DNA of 64,000 nucleotides from Zunongwangia endophytica (GCF_030409505.1 NZ_JAUFPZ010000002.1:3107501-3171500), one strand, 5' to 3'; shown: positions 1 to 8,861, counted from the first letter of the stretch. Numbers and translations: made by a program. The notes: generated by a model from the sequence alone, not told the origin.

Positions 1-336
1 TTCTAAACGTAATCTCCAGTCCTCAGCAAATCGCATACGATCACTTTGCACACGCGGACTCCACATTGCAGGACCTTTAGATTTATTCAGCATTTTAAAT
101 TGAATAGCGCTGGTATCGCTTACCAAACCACTATAACCACCCATCGCATCGATTTCTCGAACAATCTGCCCTTTCGCAATTCCGCCCATAGCAGGATTAC
201 AACTCATCTGCGCGATATTCTGCAAATTCATTGTAATTAATAAGGTACTACTACCCATATTCGCAGCTGCAGCTGCAGCTTCACTACCGGCATGCCCAGC
301 TCCTACAACAATAACATCATACTCCGTATTGAACAT
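1..336 (-). CDS. mnmG: tRNA uridine-5-carboxymethylaminomethyl synthesis enzyme MnmG (GidA), N-terminal 112 residues, cut by window edge
   Basis: Translating the minus strand from the ATG at 336 gives a protein starting [18 protein letters not shown], with a dinucleotide-binding GxGxxG motif (residues 12-17) and the family-typical stretch around [11 protein letters not shown]. MnmG is the FAD enzyme that, with MnmE, builds the cmnm5 modification at wobble U34 of several tRNAs in the cytoplasm. The frame stays open to base 1, so the C-terminal part lies outside the window. The start is 16 nt downstream of the ybeY stop, so it probably ends an operon DUF4175-ybeY-mnmG. The gene is often near the origin in bacteria, which fits the parS-like site next to it. 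Family assignment is firm. Confidence 0.95.
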   Translation of the reverse strand, partial: MFNTEYDVIVVGAGHAGSEAAAAAANMGSSTLLITMNLQNIAQMSCNPAMGGIAKGQIVREIDAMGGYSGLVSDTSAIQFKMLNKSKGPAMWSPRVQSDRMRFAEDWRLRLE

Positions 337-352
337 AAAAATCTTATTCTAA

Positions 353-793
353 TTAAGATTGTTCCACGTGGAACAATTCTATTTTTTCCATTTCTTTTTC
401 ACGCATTTGTGCGGCATCTTCTTCAGATTTATCCTTATAACCGCAATAATGCAAAACACCATGAACCAAAACTCTTTTCAATTCTGTGGCGAACTCTTCA
501 TTATATTCTTCTGCATTTTCCTTAACTCGCTCTGTACTTATGTAGATATCCCCGTTTAAAAGATTACCCAAAGAATCATCGAAACTAATTATATCGGTAT
601 ATGTATCGTGGTTTAAAAAACGCTGATTAATATCTAAAAGATACTCATCATCACAAAAGATATAACTTATCTCACCTAGTCGTTTTTCTTCAGAAGAAAT
701 TACACGAGAAAGCCACGATTTATAAGTTTCCTCATCGCCTAAGCTAAAATCGTTTTCAGAATAAAAATTAATAATGCCCTCTTGATTATTCAT
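353..793 (-). CDS. ybeY: Endoribonuclease YbeY (rRNA maturation factor)
   Basis: The 146-residue product has the UPF0054/YbeY signature HGVLHYCGYKD near residues 111-121. YbeY is a small metal-dependent RNase needed for 16S rRNA 3' maturation and ribosome quality control. The classical zinc set is H-x3-H-x5-H. Here the first two histidines are present, but the third position is Asp, in KD instead of DH. Length is normal. The start codon overlaps the end of the upstream DUF4175 gene by 8 nt, which implies translational coupling. The last seven sense codons (FHVEQS region) contain a perfect parS-like palindrome, so the C-terminal sequence may be constrained by DNA function rather than protein function. 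Confidence 0.95.
   Translation of the reverse strand: MNNQEGIINFYSENDFSLGDEETYKSWLSRVISSEEKRLGEISYIFCDDEYLLDINQRFLNHDTYTDIISFDDSLGNLLNGDIYISTERVKENAEEYNEEFATELKRVLVHGVLHYCGYKDKSEEDAAQMREKEMEKIELFHVEQS
358..377. promoter_or_regulatory. parS-like centromere site (perfect 20-bp palindrome)
   Basis: The sequence reads ATTGTTCCACGTGGAACAAT and is its own reverse complement over all 20 bases. Its 16-bp core TGTTCCACGTGGAACA matches the widely conserved ParB (Spo0J) target TGTTNCACGTGNAACA. It lies inside the last codons of ybeY. In most bacteria parS sites cluster around oriC, where ParB loads and spreads. No parA or parB gene is in the window. The match is seen directly and the function is inferred. 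Confidence 0.8.
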
Positions 794-3700
794 TGAAATA
801 AGTGTTAACCCGGTTCTTCAAATTTTGGCGCAAAGGTAAGATTTGTCTATCTAATATCTCAATGCTATTAAAATATTCTTTAGCCTCTATTTGATTAGTA
901 TTAGACTCATTTTCAAATTCAAAAGAATTGGTTTTACTTTCCCTCTCCTCTCGCTCTCCATTCTCATTTATAGAATTATTTAGATCTAACATCTTTTGAT
1001 TTAATTGATCTAATACCTCTAGGGAGTTATTATTAATATTATCTTCCAAAACGTCATTCTCTAAACGGTCAAAACTAGGGTTAAGATCGTCCATATTCAT
1101 TCCGTTTTGTTTGAGAATTTCTTCAAGATTTCTCTTAATCTCTTCTTGGCGTTTATAAATTTCAAAAAGCTTAGATTGATTTTCTTCTTTGCCATGAGGT
1201 TCGGATCTTTCACCATTCATTTGCTCCTTCATTTCCTCACCCAGTTGTTTTTGTTGCTGAATAACATCCTGTAGTTGCTCACCAGAACCAGATCCACCAG
1301 ACTCTGAACCAGAACCCATCTGGTCATTCATATTATCCAAAATCTCATTCAGCAAGACCGCTAGATCATTCGCTCCGGTAATTGTATATTGTTGCGAAGA
1401 CAGTGCTTTTGCCAACCGAACTTCTGCTAATTCTTCAAGGGAGTGATTTATATTAAAAGAAACATCTTCTAATAATTCGAATACTTTTTCGGCAATAAAT
1501 TGATTCTTTAAACCTAAAGAAAATAGACTATCATCAACATGTTCAAAGTTCTCTTTTAACTGGTATTGCTCTTTCAATCTATTGGAAAACTCAGGACTTT
1601 TAGAATCTATCTCTGCAAAACTTTCCATCAAATGCTCTTGTTCAAAAGAGAATATTACAAGATTATCCAACACTTTTCGAAGACTTTCTATGTCGGCCTC
1701 CAATGTTTGCATCTCCATGCTAGACATACTTTGTTTCATCTCTGCAGCCAACTTCTTCATTTTTTCTCCTGCCTTCTTTTGCTCTTGAGACTTTGAATTA
1801 TCTGAATCCTTACCAGCATCCTTATTTAATTTATCTAAATCGTCTCCAATTTCTTCTTCAGTTTCCTTATTTCTTTCAAGCGATTTTGGACGTTTTAAGG
1901 CTTCATTTTTTTTATCAAGCTCGTCTAATTCTTTTCGTAATTGTTCGAATTCCGAATTAATCTCCTCTTGAGATTTACCCAGACTATCAAGATTTTTTTG
2001 CTCCTCCCCTAGCCTATCCAATTTCGTAGCAACCTGATCAAATTTTTGTTTAACATAAAATTGCTTTGTCAATTCTACCAACTGCTCTAAACTGCGCTTT
2101 GATGATTTTTTATTCTTAGATAACTCTTCTAACTTTTGCTGTAAATTTTCATTTTTAATCTTGTCTGAATATTCTTTTAATTCGTCCAAAAGTTTCTTGT
2201 TATCTTCAAGCTTATCTTGGCCATTTTCCAGACGCTTTTTTAGATCTTTACTTTCTTTATTATCTTTTTCTGTTTCCGATAATTTCTCTTTAATATCTTC
2301 AGAAAACTTCTCCATTAAAGCATTTTCTCTTTCCTGATTTTTTATGAACGATTCTAATTTTTGCTTCTGCTCATAATCAAATTCTTTATCCTCTAATTGA
2401 TCGTTTAATAATTTCTCTAGATCATCTTCTTGCTTAAATTTCTCGAATTCTTCGGAAAGATTATCGATATTCTGTTCCTGATCTTTTAAATTTTTATCCT
2501 GAATTTCTTCTGAAGTTCTATTATAAAAAGTAAACGTTTCAGTTAAAGCTGACTTTGCACCGTTTACGCCATCATTATCAAAAACCACAAAATAATATTC
2601 ATAATTTTCACCTTCTTCAACCTGAATTTCACCCGGGAAAGAAGCATAAAATTGACTAATCGTTTTTCCACCAAAATCTATCTTTTTGCTTTGGAATTTA
2701 TCTTCCCCTAACTGACGAAAGCGTAAGATTAAATTTGAAATTCCGTAGTCATCACTAATCCGCCCACCATAAAATTTACTATCAGTTCGTGAGGAATCAA
2801 CTTTTTCTTCTACCTCTATAGTCGGTCTTTTATCCTTCACTACTTGCAGTTGAAATGATAATGGCTGATATTTAGTAATGTTTTCATTTGAAGTAGAAAT
2901 AGTATATTTCAAATTCTCATGAACTTCTTTCTTGAAAGAAGTATCAACAGCATAACCGGAATCCTTTATTTGAAAATTGACTGCAGTTGTGTTCCTATGT
3001 TCAAATAACCAGGTGACCTTAGTTCCTTCAGGTATATTTAAATTACCATCACCATTAACCGAGTCGTTAGAACGATTCAGATACACTGGATATTCTAGTT
3101 TTAATTGAAAATTAATCAACTCCGGTACGGCAATGACTTCTAAAATATAAGTTTTAGAGCTTATATTATCTGTTTTTAGCTCAAATTCTTGATTTTCAGT
3201 AACATTTGAAAATAAATAGGTAAATCTTCCAAGCTGCAATTCCTTCATAAAATATTCGGCATCTCCAATTTCAATTTTCAATTGCTGCGGAATTTCTTTT
3301 CCTACTGTATTTACTTCAAGCAAAAAATCTTCACCTTCAATAACCTTCAGTTCATTATTCAGCATAAAACTAAAGGGTGCTGGTTTTTCGTAAACCGAAG
3401 TATAATTTCTAATACGTTCGAAAGAACTGAACATCCACTGCCCTCTTCCACTAATCAAAAATGCTAAAATCAATAATAGCGGAATACAAGCCAAAATCAT
3501 ATAATTTCGATATTCCATTAAACTTACCGCCTTGGAAAAATTATAGAACTTTAGCTCGGATGATTTTTGCCGAATAGCAGCTTCAAGAAATGTAGAATTT
3601 TGCTGAGATCTGAGTTCAATAAGATTAAGCAGTTTGTCATCAATTTCAGGAAAATAATTTCCAATCATTGCTGCAGCTTCCTTATCTGAAATTGCACGAT

Positions 3701-3953
3701 TAAGATCCAAATATTTAATTAAAGGAAGTCCGATAAAAAAGATCAGCAGACTTACTTCAACGAAAATCACAGAAATAAATAAGGAAAAACGAACCGTAGC
3801 ATCAAACCATAAATAGTTCTCAAATATCAATAATATGAGCAAGTAGAAAATCCCAATAAAAAGAAACAAAGCAATTCCCTTTATCAATTGGTTTAATTGA
3901 TACTTTTTGATAAAAGCTTTTAATTGATTTTTTATTGCTTCAAATTCAGCCAT
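786..3953 (-). CDS. DUF4175 family large membrane-anchored coiled-coil protein
   Basis: The product has 1055 residues. Three hydrophobic segments lie at about 25-44, 56-77 and 151-168. A beta-rich region with extracellular-domain character follows to about 480. Then comes a very long, highly charged Lys/Glu/Gln-rich coiled-coil half (about 490-950), with a Gly/Ser-rich low-complexity stretch near 890. This layout matches the DUF4175 family, which is confined mostly to Bacteroidota and has no established function. It overlaps the ybeY start by 8 nt, so the two are co-transcribed. A structural role at the envelope is a guess from the topology. The opposite-strand reading frames inside it are artefacts of low-complexity codons. 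Confidence 0.85.
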   Translation of the reverse strand: MAEFEAIKNQLKAFIKKYQLNQLIKGIALFLFIGIFYLLILLIFENYLWFDATVRFSLFISVIFVEVSLLIFFIGLPLIKYLDLNRAISDKEAAAMIGNYFPEIDDKLLNLIELRSQQNSTFLEAAIRQKSSELKFYNFSKAVSLMEYRNYMILACIPLLLILAFLISGRGQWMFSSFERIRNYTSVYEKPAPFSFMLNNELKVIEGEDFLLEVNTVGKEIPQQLKIEIGDAEYFMKELQLGRFTYLFSNVTENQEFELKTDNISSKTYILEVIAVPELINFQLKLEYPVYLNRSNDSVNGDGNLNIPEGTKVTWLFEHRNTTAVNFQIKDSGYAVDTSFKKEVHENLKYTISTSNENITKYQPLSFQLQVVKDKRPTIEVEEKVDSSRTDSKFYGGRISDDYGISNLILRFRQLGEDKFQSKKIDFGGKTISQFYASFPGEIQVEEGENYEYYFVVFDNDGVNGAKSALTETFTFYNRTSEEIQDKNLKDQEQNIDNLSEEFEKFKQEDDLEKLLNDQLEDKEFDYEQKQKLESFIKNQERENALMEKFSEDIKEKLSETEKDNKESKDLKKRLENGQDKLEDNKKLLDELKEYSDKIKNENLQQKLEELSKNKKSSKRSLEQLVELTKQFYVKQKFDQVATKLDRLGEEQKNLDSLGKSQEEINSEFEQLRKELDELDKKNEALKRPKSLERNKETEEEIGDDLDKLNKDAGKDSDNSKSQEQKKAGEKMKKLAAEMKQSMSSMEMQTLEADIESLRKVLDNLVIFSFEQEHLMESFAEIDSKSPEFSNRLKEQYQLKENFEHVDDSLFSLGLKNQFIAEKVFELLEDVSFNINHSLEELAEVRLAKALSSQQYTITGANDLAVLLNEILDNMNDQMGSGSESGGSGSGEQLQDVIQQQKQLGEEMKEQMNGERSEPHGKEENQSKLFEIYKRQEEIKRNLEEILKQNGMNMDDLNPSFDRLENDVLEDNINNNSLEVLDQLNQKMLDLNNSINENGEREERESKTNSFEFENESNTNQIEAKEYFNSIEILDRQILPLRQNLKNRVNTYFNE

Positions 3954-4156
3954 AAATTATTCTGTCTTTGCGGAATAATGTTCTGCATTCCTATGTTGAA
4001 TCATCTACTACTAATGCAATAAATTTCAGCACAATTCCGTAGAAAATTGATTCCTATAAATGTAAACAATATAAAACATAAATGAAGTGTATTGATTTTT
4101 TGAAAAATCTCAAAAAACCATAAGTCAGTTATTTTAGGATTGCATGATTTAGGTTG

Positions 4157-4164
4157 TATCTTTG
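4157..4164 (+). promoter_or_regulatory. Bacteroidota -7 promoter box for gltX
   Basis: TATCTTTG matches the Bacteroidota sigma-A -7 consensus TAnnTTTG and ends 18 nt before the gltX ATG at 4183. The 229-bp gap to the divergent DUF4175 gene contains nothing else I recognise. Confidence 0.6.
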
Positions 4165-4182
4165 CCACAAAAATAAGCATTT

Positions 4183-5700
4183 ATGTCTTCTAAGGTACGC
4201 GTAAGATTTGCACCCAGCCCTACGGGTCCACTACATATTGGTGGGGTAAGAACAGCATTATATAACTACTTATTCGCTAAAAAACACGGCGGTGATTTTA
4301 TTCTTAGAATAGAAGATACCGACCAAAATCGATATGTAGAAGGAGCAGAACAGTATATTATTGATTCTTTAAACTGGTGCAATATTCCTTATGATGAAGG
4401 ACCAGGTAAAGAAAAAGATTGCGGGCCATACCGCCAAAGTGAACGTAAAAGTCTTTACAAAGCTTATGCCGATAAGTTAATCGAAAGCGGAGATGCATAT
4501 TACGCTTTCGACAGTGCAGAGGAACTTGATAAGCATAGAAAATCGCACGAAGCGGAAGGAAAAACGTTTATTTACAACTGGCACAATCGTGAAAAACTAG
4601 AAAATTCTATCGCACTACCTGAAGAGGAAGTGAAAAAAAGAATAGAAAATGGCGAACATTATGTCGTTCGTTTCAAATCTCCAAAAGACGAAACTCTTAA
4701 AATTTCTGATGAAATTAGAGGGAATATGGAGATCGATACAAGCATCCTGGATGATAAAGTTTTGTATAAAAGCGACGGGATGCCAACCTATCATTTAGCG
4801 AATATTGTAGATGATCATTTAATGAAGATCTCACATGTAATTCGTGGTGAAGAATGGTTACCATCTTTGGCTTTACACTTTATGCTTTACCGAGCTTTTG
4901 GTTGGGATGCGCCTAAATTTGCTCATTTACCGCTGATTCTAAAACCACAGGGTAAAGGAAAATTAAGCAAACGTGATGGTGATAAATTAGGCTTTCCTGT
5001 ATTTCCTTTAGAATGGAAAGATCCTGAAACTAAAGAAATTTCAGCCGGATATCGCGAAGATGGATATTTTGCTGAAGCGGTTACTAACATGCTCGCGTTC
5101 TTAGGATGGAATCCAGGAACAGAGCAGGAATTCTTTACATTAGAAGAACTTGTTAAAGCATTCGATCTTAAACGAGTACATAAAGGCGGTGCTAAATTTG
5201 ATCCTGAAAAAACAAAATGGTTTCAACAACATTATTTACAAGAAGCCGATAATGGACATATTGCAGAAGAATTTTCAAAATTCTTAGAGAAGAAAGAAAT
5301 TAAAGTTTCTAAAGAATACACGCAGCATGTAGTGACTTTAGTTAAAGAGCGTGCTGTTTTTATTGAAGATATATGGGAACAGGGATTTTATTTCTTCGTC
5401 TCCCCTACTTCTTACGATCCAAAAAATACTAAAAAAGCATGGAAAGAAGGAACTAACGATTTAATGAACGAACTTATTACAGTATTAGAAGCTACGGAAG
5501 ATTTTAAAGCTGAAATTGTTTCTGAAAATGTAAAAAACTGGATTAAATCTAAAGAAATAGGATTCGGAAAAATAATGCAACCCTACCGAATCGCTTTAGT
5601 TGGATCTTTACAAGGTGTTGATCTTTTCGAAATTTCTGAAGCTATCGGAAAAGAAGAAACGATTAGAAGAATTAAAAAGGCAACAGAAACGCTGGGCTAA
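4183..5700 (+). CDS. gltX: Glutamate--tRNA ligase
   Basis: A class I aminoacyl-tRNA synthetase of 505 residues. The HIGH-type motif is at residues 11-21 (PSPTGPLHIGG) and the KMSKS-type motif is KLSKRDG near 260. It charges tRNA-Glu with glutamate in the cytoplasm using ATP. Length is normal for the family and no frame damage is seen. A -7 box lies close upstream and a clear hairpin terminator follows 29 nt after the stop, so the gene is probably transcribed alone. It runs against the surrounding minus-strand genes. Confidence 0.97.
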   Translation: MSSKVRVRFAPSPTGPLHIGGVRTALYNYLFAKKHGGDFILRIEDTDQNRYVEGAEQYIIDSLNWCNIPYDEGPGKEKDCGPYRQSERKSLYKAYADKLIESGDAYYAFDSAEELDKHRKSHEAEGKTFIYNWHNREKLENSIALPEEEVKKRIENGEHYVVRFKSPKDETLKISDEIRGNMEIDTSILDDKVLYKSDGMPTYHLANIVDDHLMKISHVIRGEEWLPSLALHFMLYRAFGWDAPKFAHLPLILKPQGKGKLSKRDGDKLGFPVFPLEWKDPETKEISAGYREDGYFAEAVTNMLAFLGWNPGTEQEFFTLEELVKAFDLKRVHKGGAKFDPEKTKWFQQHYLQEADNGHIAEEFSKFLEKKEIKVSKEYTQHVVTLVKERAVFIEDIWEQGFYFFVSPTSYDPKNTKKAWKEGTNDLMNELITVLEATEDFKAEIVSENVKNWIKSKEIGFGKIMQPYRIALVGSLQGVDLFEISEAIGKEETIRRIKKATETLG

Positions 5701-5729
5701 TATTCGGCAAAATCTATATCAAAATAAAA

Positions 5730-5755
5730 GGCTTCCAAAATTGGAAGCCTTTTTT
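5730..5755 (+). terminator. Rho-independent terminator of gltX
   Basis: GGCTTCCAA and TTGGAAGCC form a 9-bp stem with a 2-nt loop (5730-5749), followed by six T residues. Confidence 0.85.
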
Positions 5756-5790
5756 ATGTGTTTTACGCAATTATCTTCAAAAAGATGAAG

Positions 5791-6006
5791 TTATGTACGT
5801 TTTACGCCTATTATCTTTCCTACGGCCTTTAAAACAAGTGCTTTTTGAACCAATGCGCTTGCAGCATTACCAAGAACGTGCAAAGGCGACAACGAATCTT
5901 TTACCTCATCTATAGTAAGTTTGATCTCTTCACTATCAATTTTGGTTTGAAGTTTTAGAATCTTCAAATCTCTATCGATATCTTTAAAATTGGTATATTC
6001 TCTCAT
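5791..6006 (-). CDS. Small hypothetical protein of the YtxH/holin-like cluster
   Basis: The product has 71 residues. An acidic, helical N-terminal half (to about 45) is followed by a mildly hydrophobic Ala/Val/Leu-rich segment and a basic end. It resembles the short DUF6327-type proteins that follow YtxH genes in Flavobacteriaceae; that family name is from memory. Its ATG overlaps the preceding stop by one base (TAATG), so it is translationally coupled to the holin-like gene. Function is unknown. The context suggests an envelope-stress or membrane-associated role. Confidence 0.75.
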   Translation of the reverse strand: MREYTNFKDIDRDLKILKLQTKIDSEEIKLTIDEVKDSLSPLHVLGNAASALVQKALVLKAVGKIIGVKRT

Positions 6007-6362
6007 TAGTTCTCTTCATTAAAAATTTCACGTGAAAACTTTTTCAGCATAAATTTAGTTAATGGTTTTCTACCAAAAATCATAAAAAGCACTATAAGAA
6101 TAAGATAAAATCCACCTACTATAAAAAATCCCGCTGAAGGTTCTTCTAAAGCAGCACTTATCGCAAACGCAATTCCTAATGATACAAAAGCTAATGCTGT
6201 ACTAAGAGAAAAAGCAACCACCAGAAAGGTAACCAAAGAGATAGAAGCCCTTGAGGTTTGCTTGAATATTAAAAGTTTATAATATTCAGCGTTGCTATGC
6301 GTAAATGCTTTTACATTGTCATTAAGTTCGTCAATACTATTACTTAGTTTTTCAAACGCCAT
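6006..6362 (-). CDS. Phage-holin-like (DUF1469/Holin_X type) small membrane protein
   Basis: The product has 118 residues with two transmembrane segments, about 41-71 and 78-97, an amphipathic N-terminus and a basic C-terminus. This topology and the position next to a YtxH protein match the chromosomal phage_holin_3_6/Actinobacterial Holin-X group. That group is not phage lysis machinery, and no phage genes surround it. The gene lies 9 nt after the ytxH-like stop and overlaps the next start by one base. It probably acts in the cytoplasmic membrane; its molecular role is unknown. Confidence 0.75.
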   Translation of the reverse strand: MAFEKLSNSIDELNDNVKAFTHSNAEYYKLLIFKQTSRASISLVTFLVVAFSLSTALAFVSLGIAFAISAALEEPSAGFFIVGGFYLILIVLFMIFGRKPLTKFMLKKFSREIFNEEN

Positions 6363-6371
6363 AGATAGTTA

Positions 6372-6746
6372 TTATACGACTGCTTTATTAGCTTTCGTTT
6401 CAGCTTCTTCTTTCTTTACTTCTCTTTGCAATTTTGCATTTTGCTTTCTAAGCTCTTCTAGTTTAGATTCCATTGCAGATAAGATATCATCTGCTTTGTG
6501 ACTAGCGCTAGATAAAGTTTCCTCTAATCTTTCTTCGAAGTCAAACTTAGCTTTCTTAGCTTTTTCTGTTAGATTAGAAGTAGTTTCGCTGTACTTTTGG
6601 TTAAAACGACCCTGAGCATCTAATGCATCTTTTCTAAGTTTATCTCTTGTCTTTTCTCCTTTATCTGGAGCATATAATAATCCGATTCCCGCTCCAATAG
6701 CTGCTCCGGTTACTAATGCTAAAAATGTATTTCCTGTATTTGCCAT
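6372..6746 (-). CDS. YtxH domain-containing protein
   Basis: The product has 124 residues. An N-terminal Gly/Ala-rich hydrophobic segment (residues 8-26, with GAAIGAGIGLLYAP) is followed by the KGEKTRDKLR region typical of the YtxH (GvpP-like) domain, and then a long charged helix to about 115. Family members are small membrane-anchored, often stress-induced proteins of unknown biochemistry. It is first in a three-gene cluster with tight spacing (9 nt, then a one-base overlap). A -7 promoter box lies 35 nt upstream. Confidence 0.85.
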   Translation of the reverse strand: MANTGNTFLALVTGAAIGAGIGLLYAPDKGEKTRDKLRKDALDAQGRFNQKYSETTSNLTEKAKKAKFDFEERLEETLSSASHKADDILSAMESKLEELRKQNAKLQREVKKEEAETKANKAVV

Positions 6747-6780
6747 AATAAAATAAAGTTATTTGATTAATAGTTTGAAT

Positions 6781-6788
6781 CAAAGATA
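6781..6788 (-). promoter_or_regulatory. -7 promoter box for the YtxH cluster
   Basis: Minus-strand TATCTTTG fits TAnnTTTG. It sits 35 nt upstream of the ATG at 6746 and directly downstream of the AACCGGTT inverted repeat. Confidence 0.55.
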
Positions 6789-6795
6789 CATTATG

Positions 6796-6824
6796 AACCG
6801 GTTACCTCTTGTTAATAACCGGTT
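6796..6824. repeat. AACCGGTTA inverted repeat between glnS and the YtxH cluster
   Basis: AACCGGTTA (6796-6804) and TAACCGGTT (6816-6824) form a 9-bp stem with an 11-nt loop, and each arm contains the palindrome AACCGGTT. It lies 8 bp upstream of the ytxH -7 box, so an operator is as likely as a glnS transcript end. No T-run follows on the minus strand. Confidence 0.5.
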
Positions 6825-6877
6825 AATATGTATTTGAGCTGTACTAAAATATTCTTAAACAATAACTTATACAAGAA

Positions 6878-8557
6878 TTACTTTTGTTTTTTAGCCCAGC
6901 CGTCTCTTAAAGTTACGGTACGGTTAAAAACCAATTGGTCTTTAGTGCTGTCTTTATCGATGCAGAAATAGCCAATTCTTTGAAATTGAAATTGCTCTAA
7001 TTCTTCAGCTGTTTTAAGACTTGGCTCTACATAACCAGCAATTACATTTAAAGAATCTGGATTCACAAATTCTAGAAAGTCTCTATCTTTTACCCCATCT
7101 GGAGCTTCTTCTGTAAACAAACGGTCGTATAGGCGAACCTCAGCTTTTAGTGCATGCTTAATAGATACCCAGTGAAGCGTTCCTTTTACTTTTCTTAAAG
7201 ATTCTTCGCTACCACTACCACTTTTACTTTTAGGATCGTATGTACAATGAATTTCTAAAATATTACCTTCTTCATCTTTAACAACATCTTCACCTTTAAT
7301 GATATATGCATTTTTTAGACGCACTTCTTTTCCTAAAGTAAGTCTAAAGAATTTTCTGTTGGCGCTTTCTTTAAAATCTTCTCGCTCGATGTATAATTCT
7401 CTACTAAAAGGTACTTGTCTTGTTCCTGCAGCTTCATCTTCAGGGTTATTTTCGGCTTCCAGCCACTCTTCTTCCCCTTCAGCATAATTAGTAATTACTA
7501 ATTTTACCGGATCTAAAACACCCATTACTCGAGGTGCCTTTTTGTTTAGATCTTCTCTGGCACAAAATTCCAAATGAGCAACATCGATCATGTTCTCTCT
7601 TTTCCCTACTCCAATAGATTGAGCAAAATTTTTGATAGATTCTGGGGTATAACCTCTTCTTCTTAATCCAGAAATTGTAGGCATTCTAGGATCGTCCCAG
7701 GATTGTACAATTCCTTTTTCTACCAATTGAGCAAGCTTTCGCTTACTTACCACAGTATGACTAAGATTTCTACGTGCAAATTCACGTTGTTTTGGTATAA
7801 ATTCTCCCGGCTTACTTACTTTGTCTACAAACCAGTTATATAATTCTCTATGCGGTAAAAATTCTAATGTACAAAAAGAGTGAGAAACCTGCTCGATAAA
7901 ATCACTTTCTCCATGCGCCCAATCGTACATAGGATAAATTTTCCATTCACTTTCTGTACGGTGATGTGGTTTGTGTACACATCTATACATTATAGGATCC
8001 CGCATTAACATATTTGCGTTTTCCATATCTATTTTTGCTCGTAGGACATGAGCACCTTCTTTGGTCTCCCCATTCTTCATTTTTTCAAATAAATCAAGGT
8101 TTTCCTCGGTACTGCGTTGTCTATAAGGGCTCTCGGTTCCTGGTTGAGTTGGTGTTCCTTTTTGCTCTGCAATAGCTTCTGAAGTTTGGCTATCTACGTA
8201 GGCATCACCATTCTTAATCATCACTACTGCCCAGTCGTATAATTGTTGAAAATAATCTGAAGCATAACATTCTTTGGCCCATTGGTAGCCTAACCAGGAC
8301 ACATCTTTCTTGATAGATTCTACAAATTCCCGCTCTTCTTTGATAGGATTTGTATCATCAAACCTAAGATTTACCGGAGCATCATAAGTTTCTCCTAAAC
8401 CAAAATTTAAACAAATAGAAGAAGCATGACCAATATGCAAATAACCATTGGGCTCTGGAGGAAATCTAAACTTGAGACCCTCTTTTTTATAATCTGCTTT
8501 TAAATCTTCTTCAATAATTTGCTCAATAAAATTGAGTGATCTTTTTTCTTCAGCCAT
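6878..8557 (-). CDS. glnS: Glutamine--tRNA ligase
   Basis: A class I synthetase, 559 residues from the ATG at 8557. It shows PPEPNGYLHIGH (33-44) and the KMSKS-type VVSKRKL (269-275), followed by the beta-barrel anticodon-binding domains. It charges tRNA-Gln. The frame could be extended four codons to a TTG at 8569, but the ATG gives the normal N-terminus MAEEKRSLNF and is preferred. Having both GltX and GlnS means Gln-tRNA can be made directly. The only strong -7 box found upstream (8749-8756) implies a leader of about 185 nt. Confidence 0.96.
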   Translation of the reverse strand: MAEEKRSLNFIEQIIEEDLKADYKKEGLKFRFPPEPNGYLHIGHASSICLNFGLGETYDAPVNLRFDDTNPIKEEREFVESIKKDVSWLGYQWAKECYASDYFQQLYDWAVVMIKNGDAYVDSQTSEAIAEQKGTPTQPGTESPYRQRSTEENLDLFEKMKNGETKEGAHVLRAKIDMENANMLMRDPIMYRCVHKPHHRTESEWKIYPMYDWAHGESDFIEQVSHSFCTLEFLPHRELYNWFVDKVSKPGEFIPKQREFARRNLSHTVVSKRKLAQLVEKGIVQSWDDPRMPTISGLRRRGYTPESIKNFAQSIGVGKRENMIDVAHLEFCAREDLNKKAPRVMGVLDPVKLVITNYAEGEEEWLEAENNPEDEAAGTRQVPFSRELYIEREDFKESANRKFFRLTLGKEVRLKNAYIIKGEDVVKDEEGNILEIHCTYDPKSKSGSGSEESLRKVKGTLHWVSIKHALKAEVRLYDRLFTEEAPDGVKDRDFLEFVNPDSLNVIAGYVEPSLKTAEELEQFQFQRIGYFCIDKDSTKDQLVFNRTVTLRDGWAKKQK

Positions 8558-8748
8558 ATTTAAAATCAACGATCCCTAATTGGGGAACTGAGTTAATATT
8601 TATTTCAAAATCTATAAAATTTCATCTAAATTGAAGATGAAATGAACGTTTTCAACATATCCAGTGATTCTAAAAAATAGTCCTCAATAGCTTAAAATTA
8701 CATTGCTGACTAGTTTTTGTTTCATTCTGAATACCTAAAAATAGAGTG

Positions 8749-8756
8749 CAAAGTTA
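8749..8756 (-). promoter_or_regulatory. -7 promoter box, probably for glnS
   Basis: Minus-strand TAACTTTG matches TAnnTTTG. It is about 190 nt from the glnS ATG, far compared with the other genes here, so a nearer unrecognised promoter cannot be excluded. Confidence 0.45.
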
Positions 8757-8853
8757 TCAAAAATTAGCGCATGGCATAGGGTATATTAAGTAGAAATGAA
8801 TTGTTAGCCGGAAGTATTCAGTCTCAAATATTTTATATCACTAAAACACCCAC

Positions 8854-8861
8854 TATCTTTG
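8854..8861 (+). promoter_or_regulatory. -7 promoter box for folB
   Basis: TATCTTTG matches TAnnTTTG and ends 14 nt before the GTG at 8876. It lies inside the longer open frame that begins at 8801, so translation must start downstream of it. Confidence 0.6.

Noticed and set aside
359..559. Plus-strand open frame overlapping ybeY
   Set aside because: Shadow frame of ybeY; it starts in the parS-like palindrome and has no family features.
6026..6037. TTTCACGTGAAA palindrome resembling a second parS site
   Set aside because: The flanking bases do not give the required TGTT...AACA ends; the core alone is a weak match inside a coding region.
6006..6362. Prophage remnant suggested by the holin-like protein
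   Set aside because: No other phage gene is nearby; this holin-like type is chromosomal and paired with YtxH in many flavobacteria.
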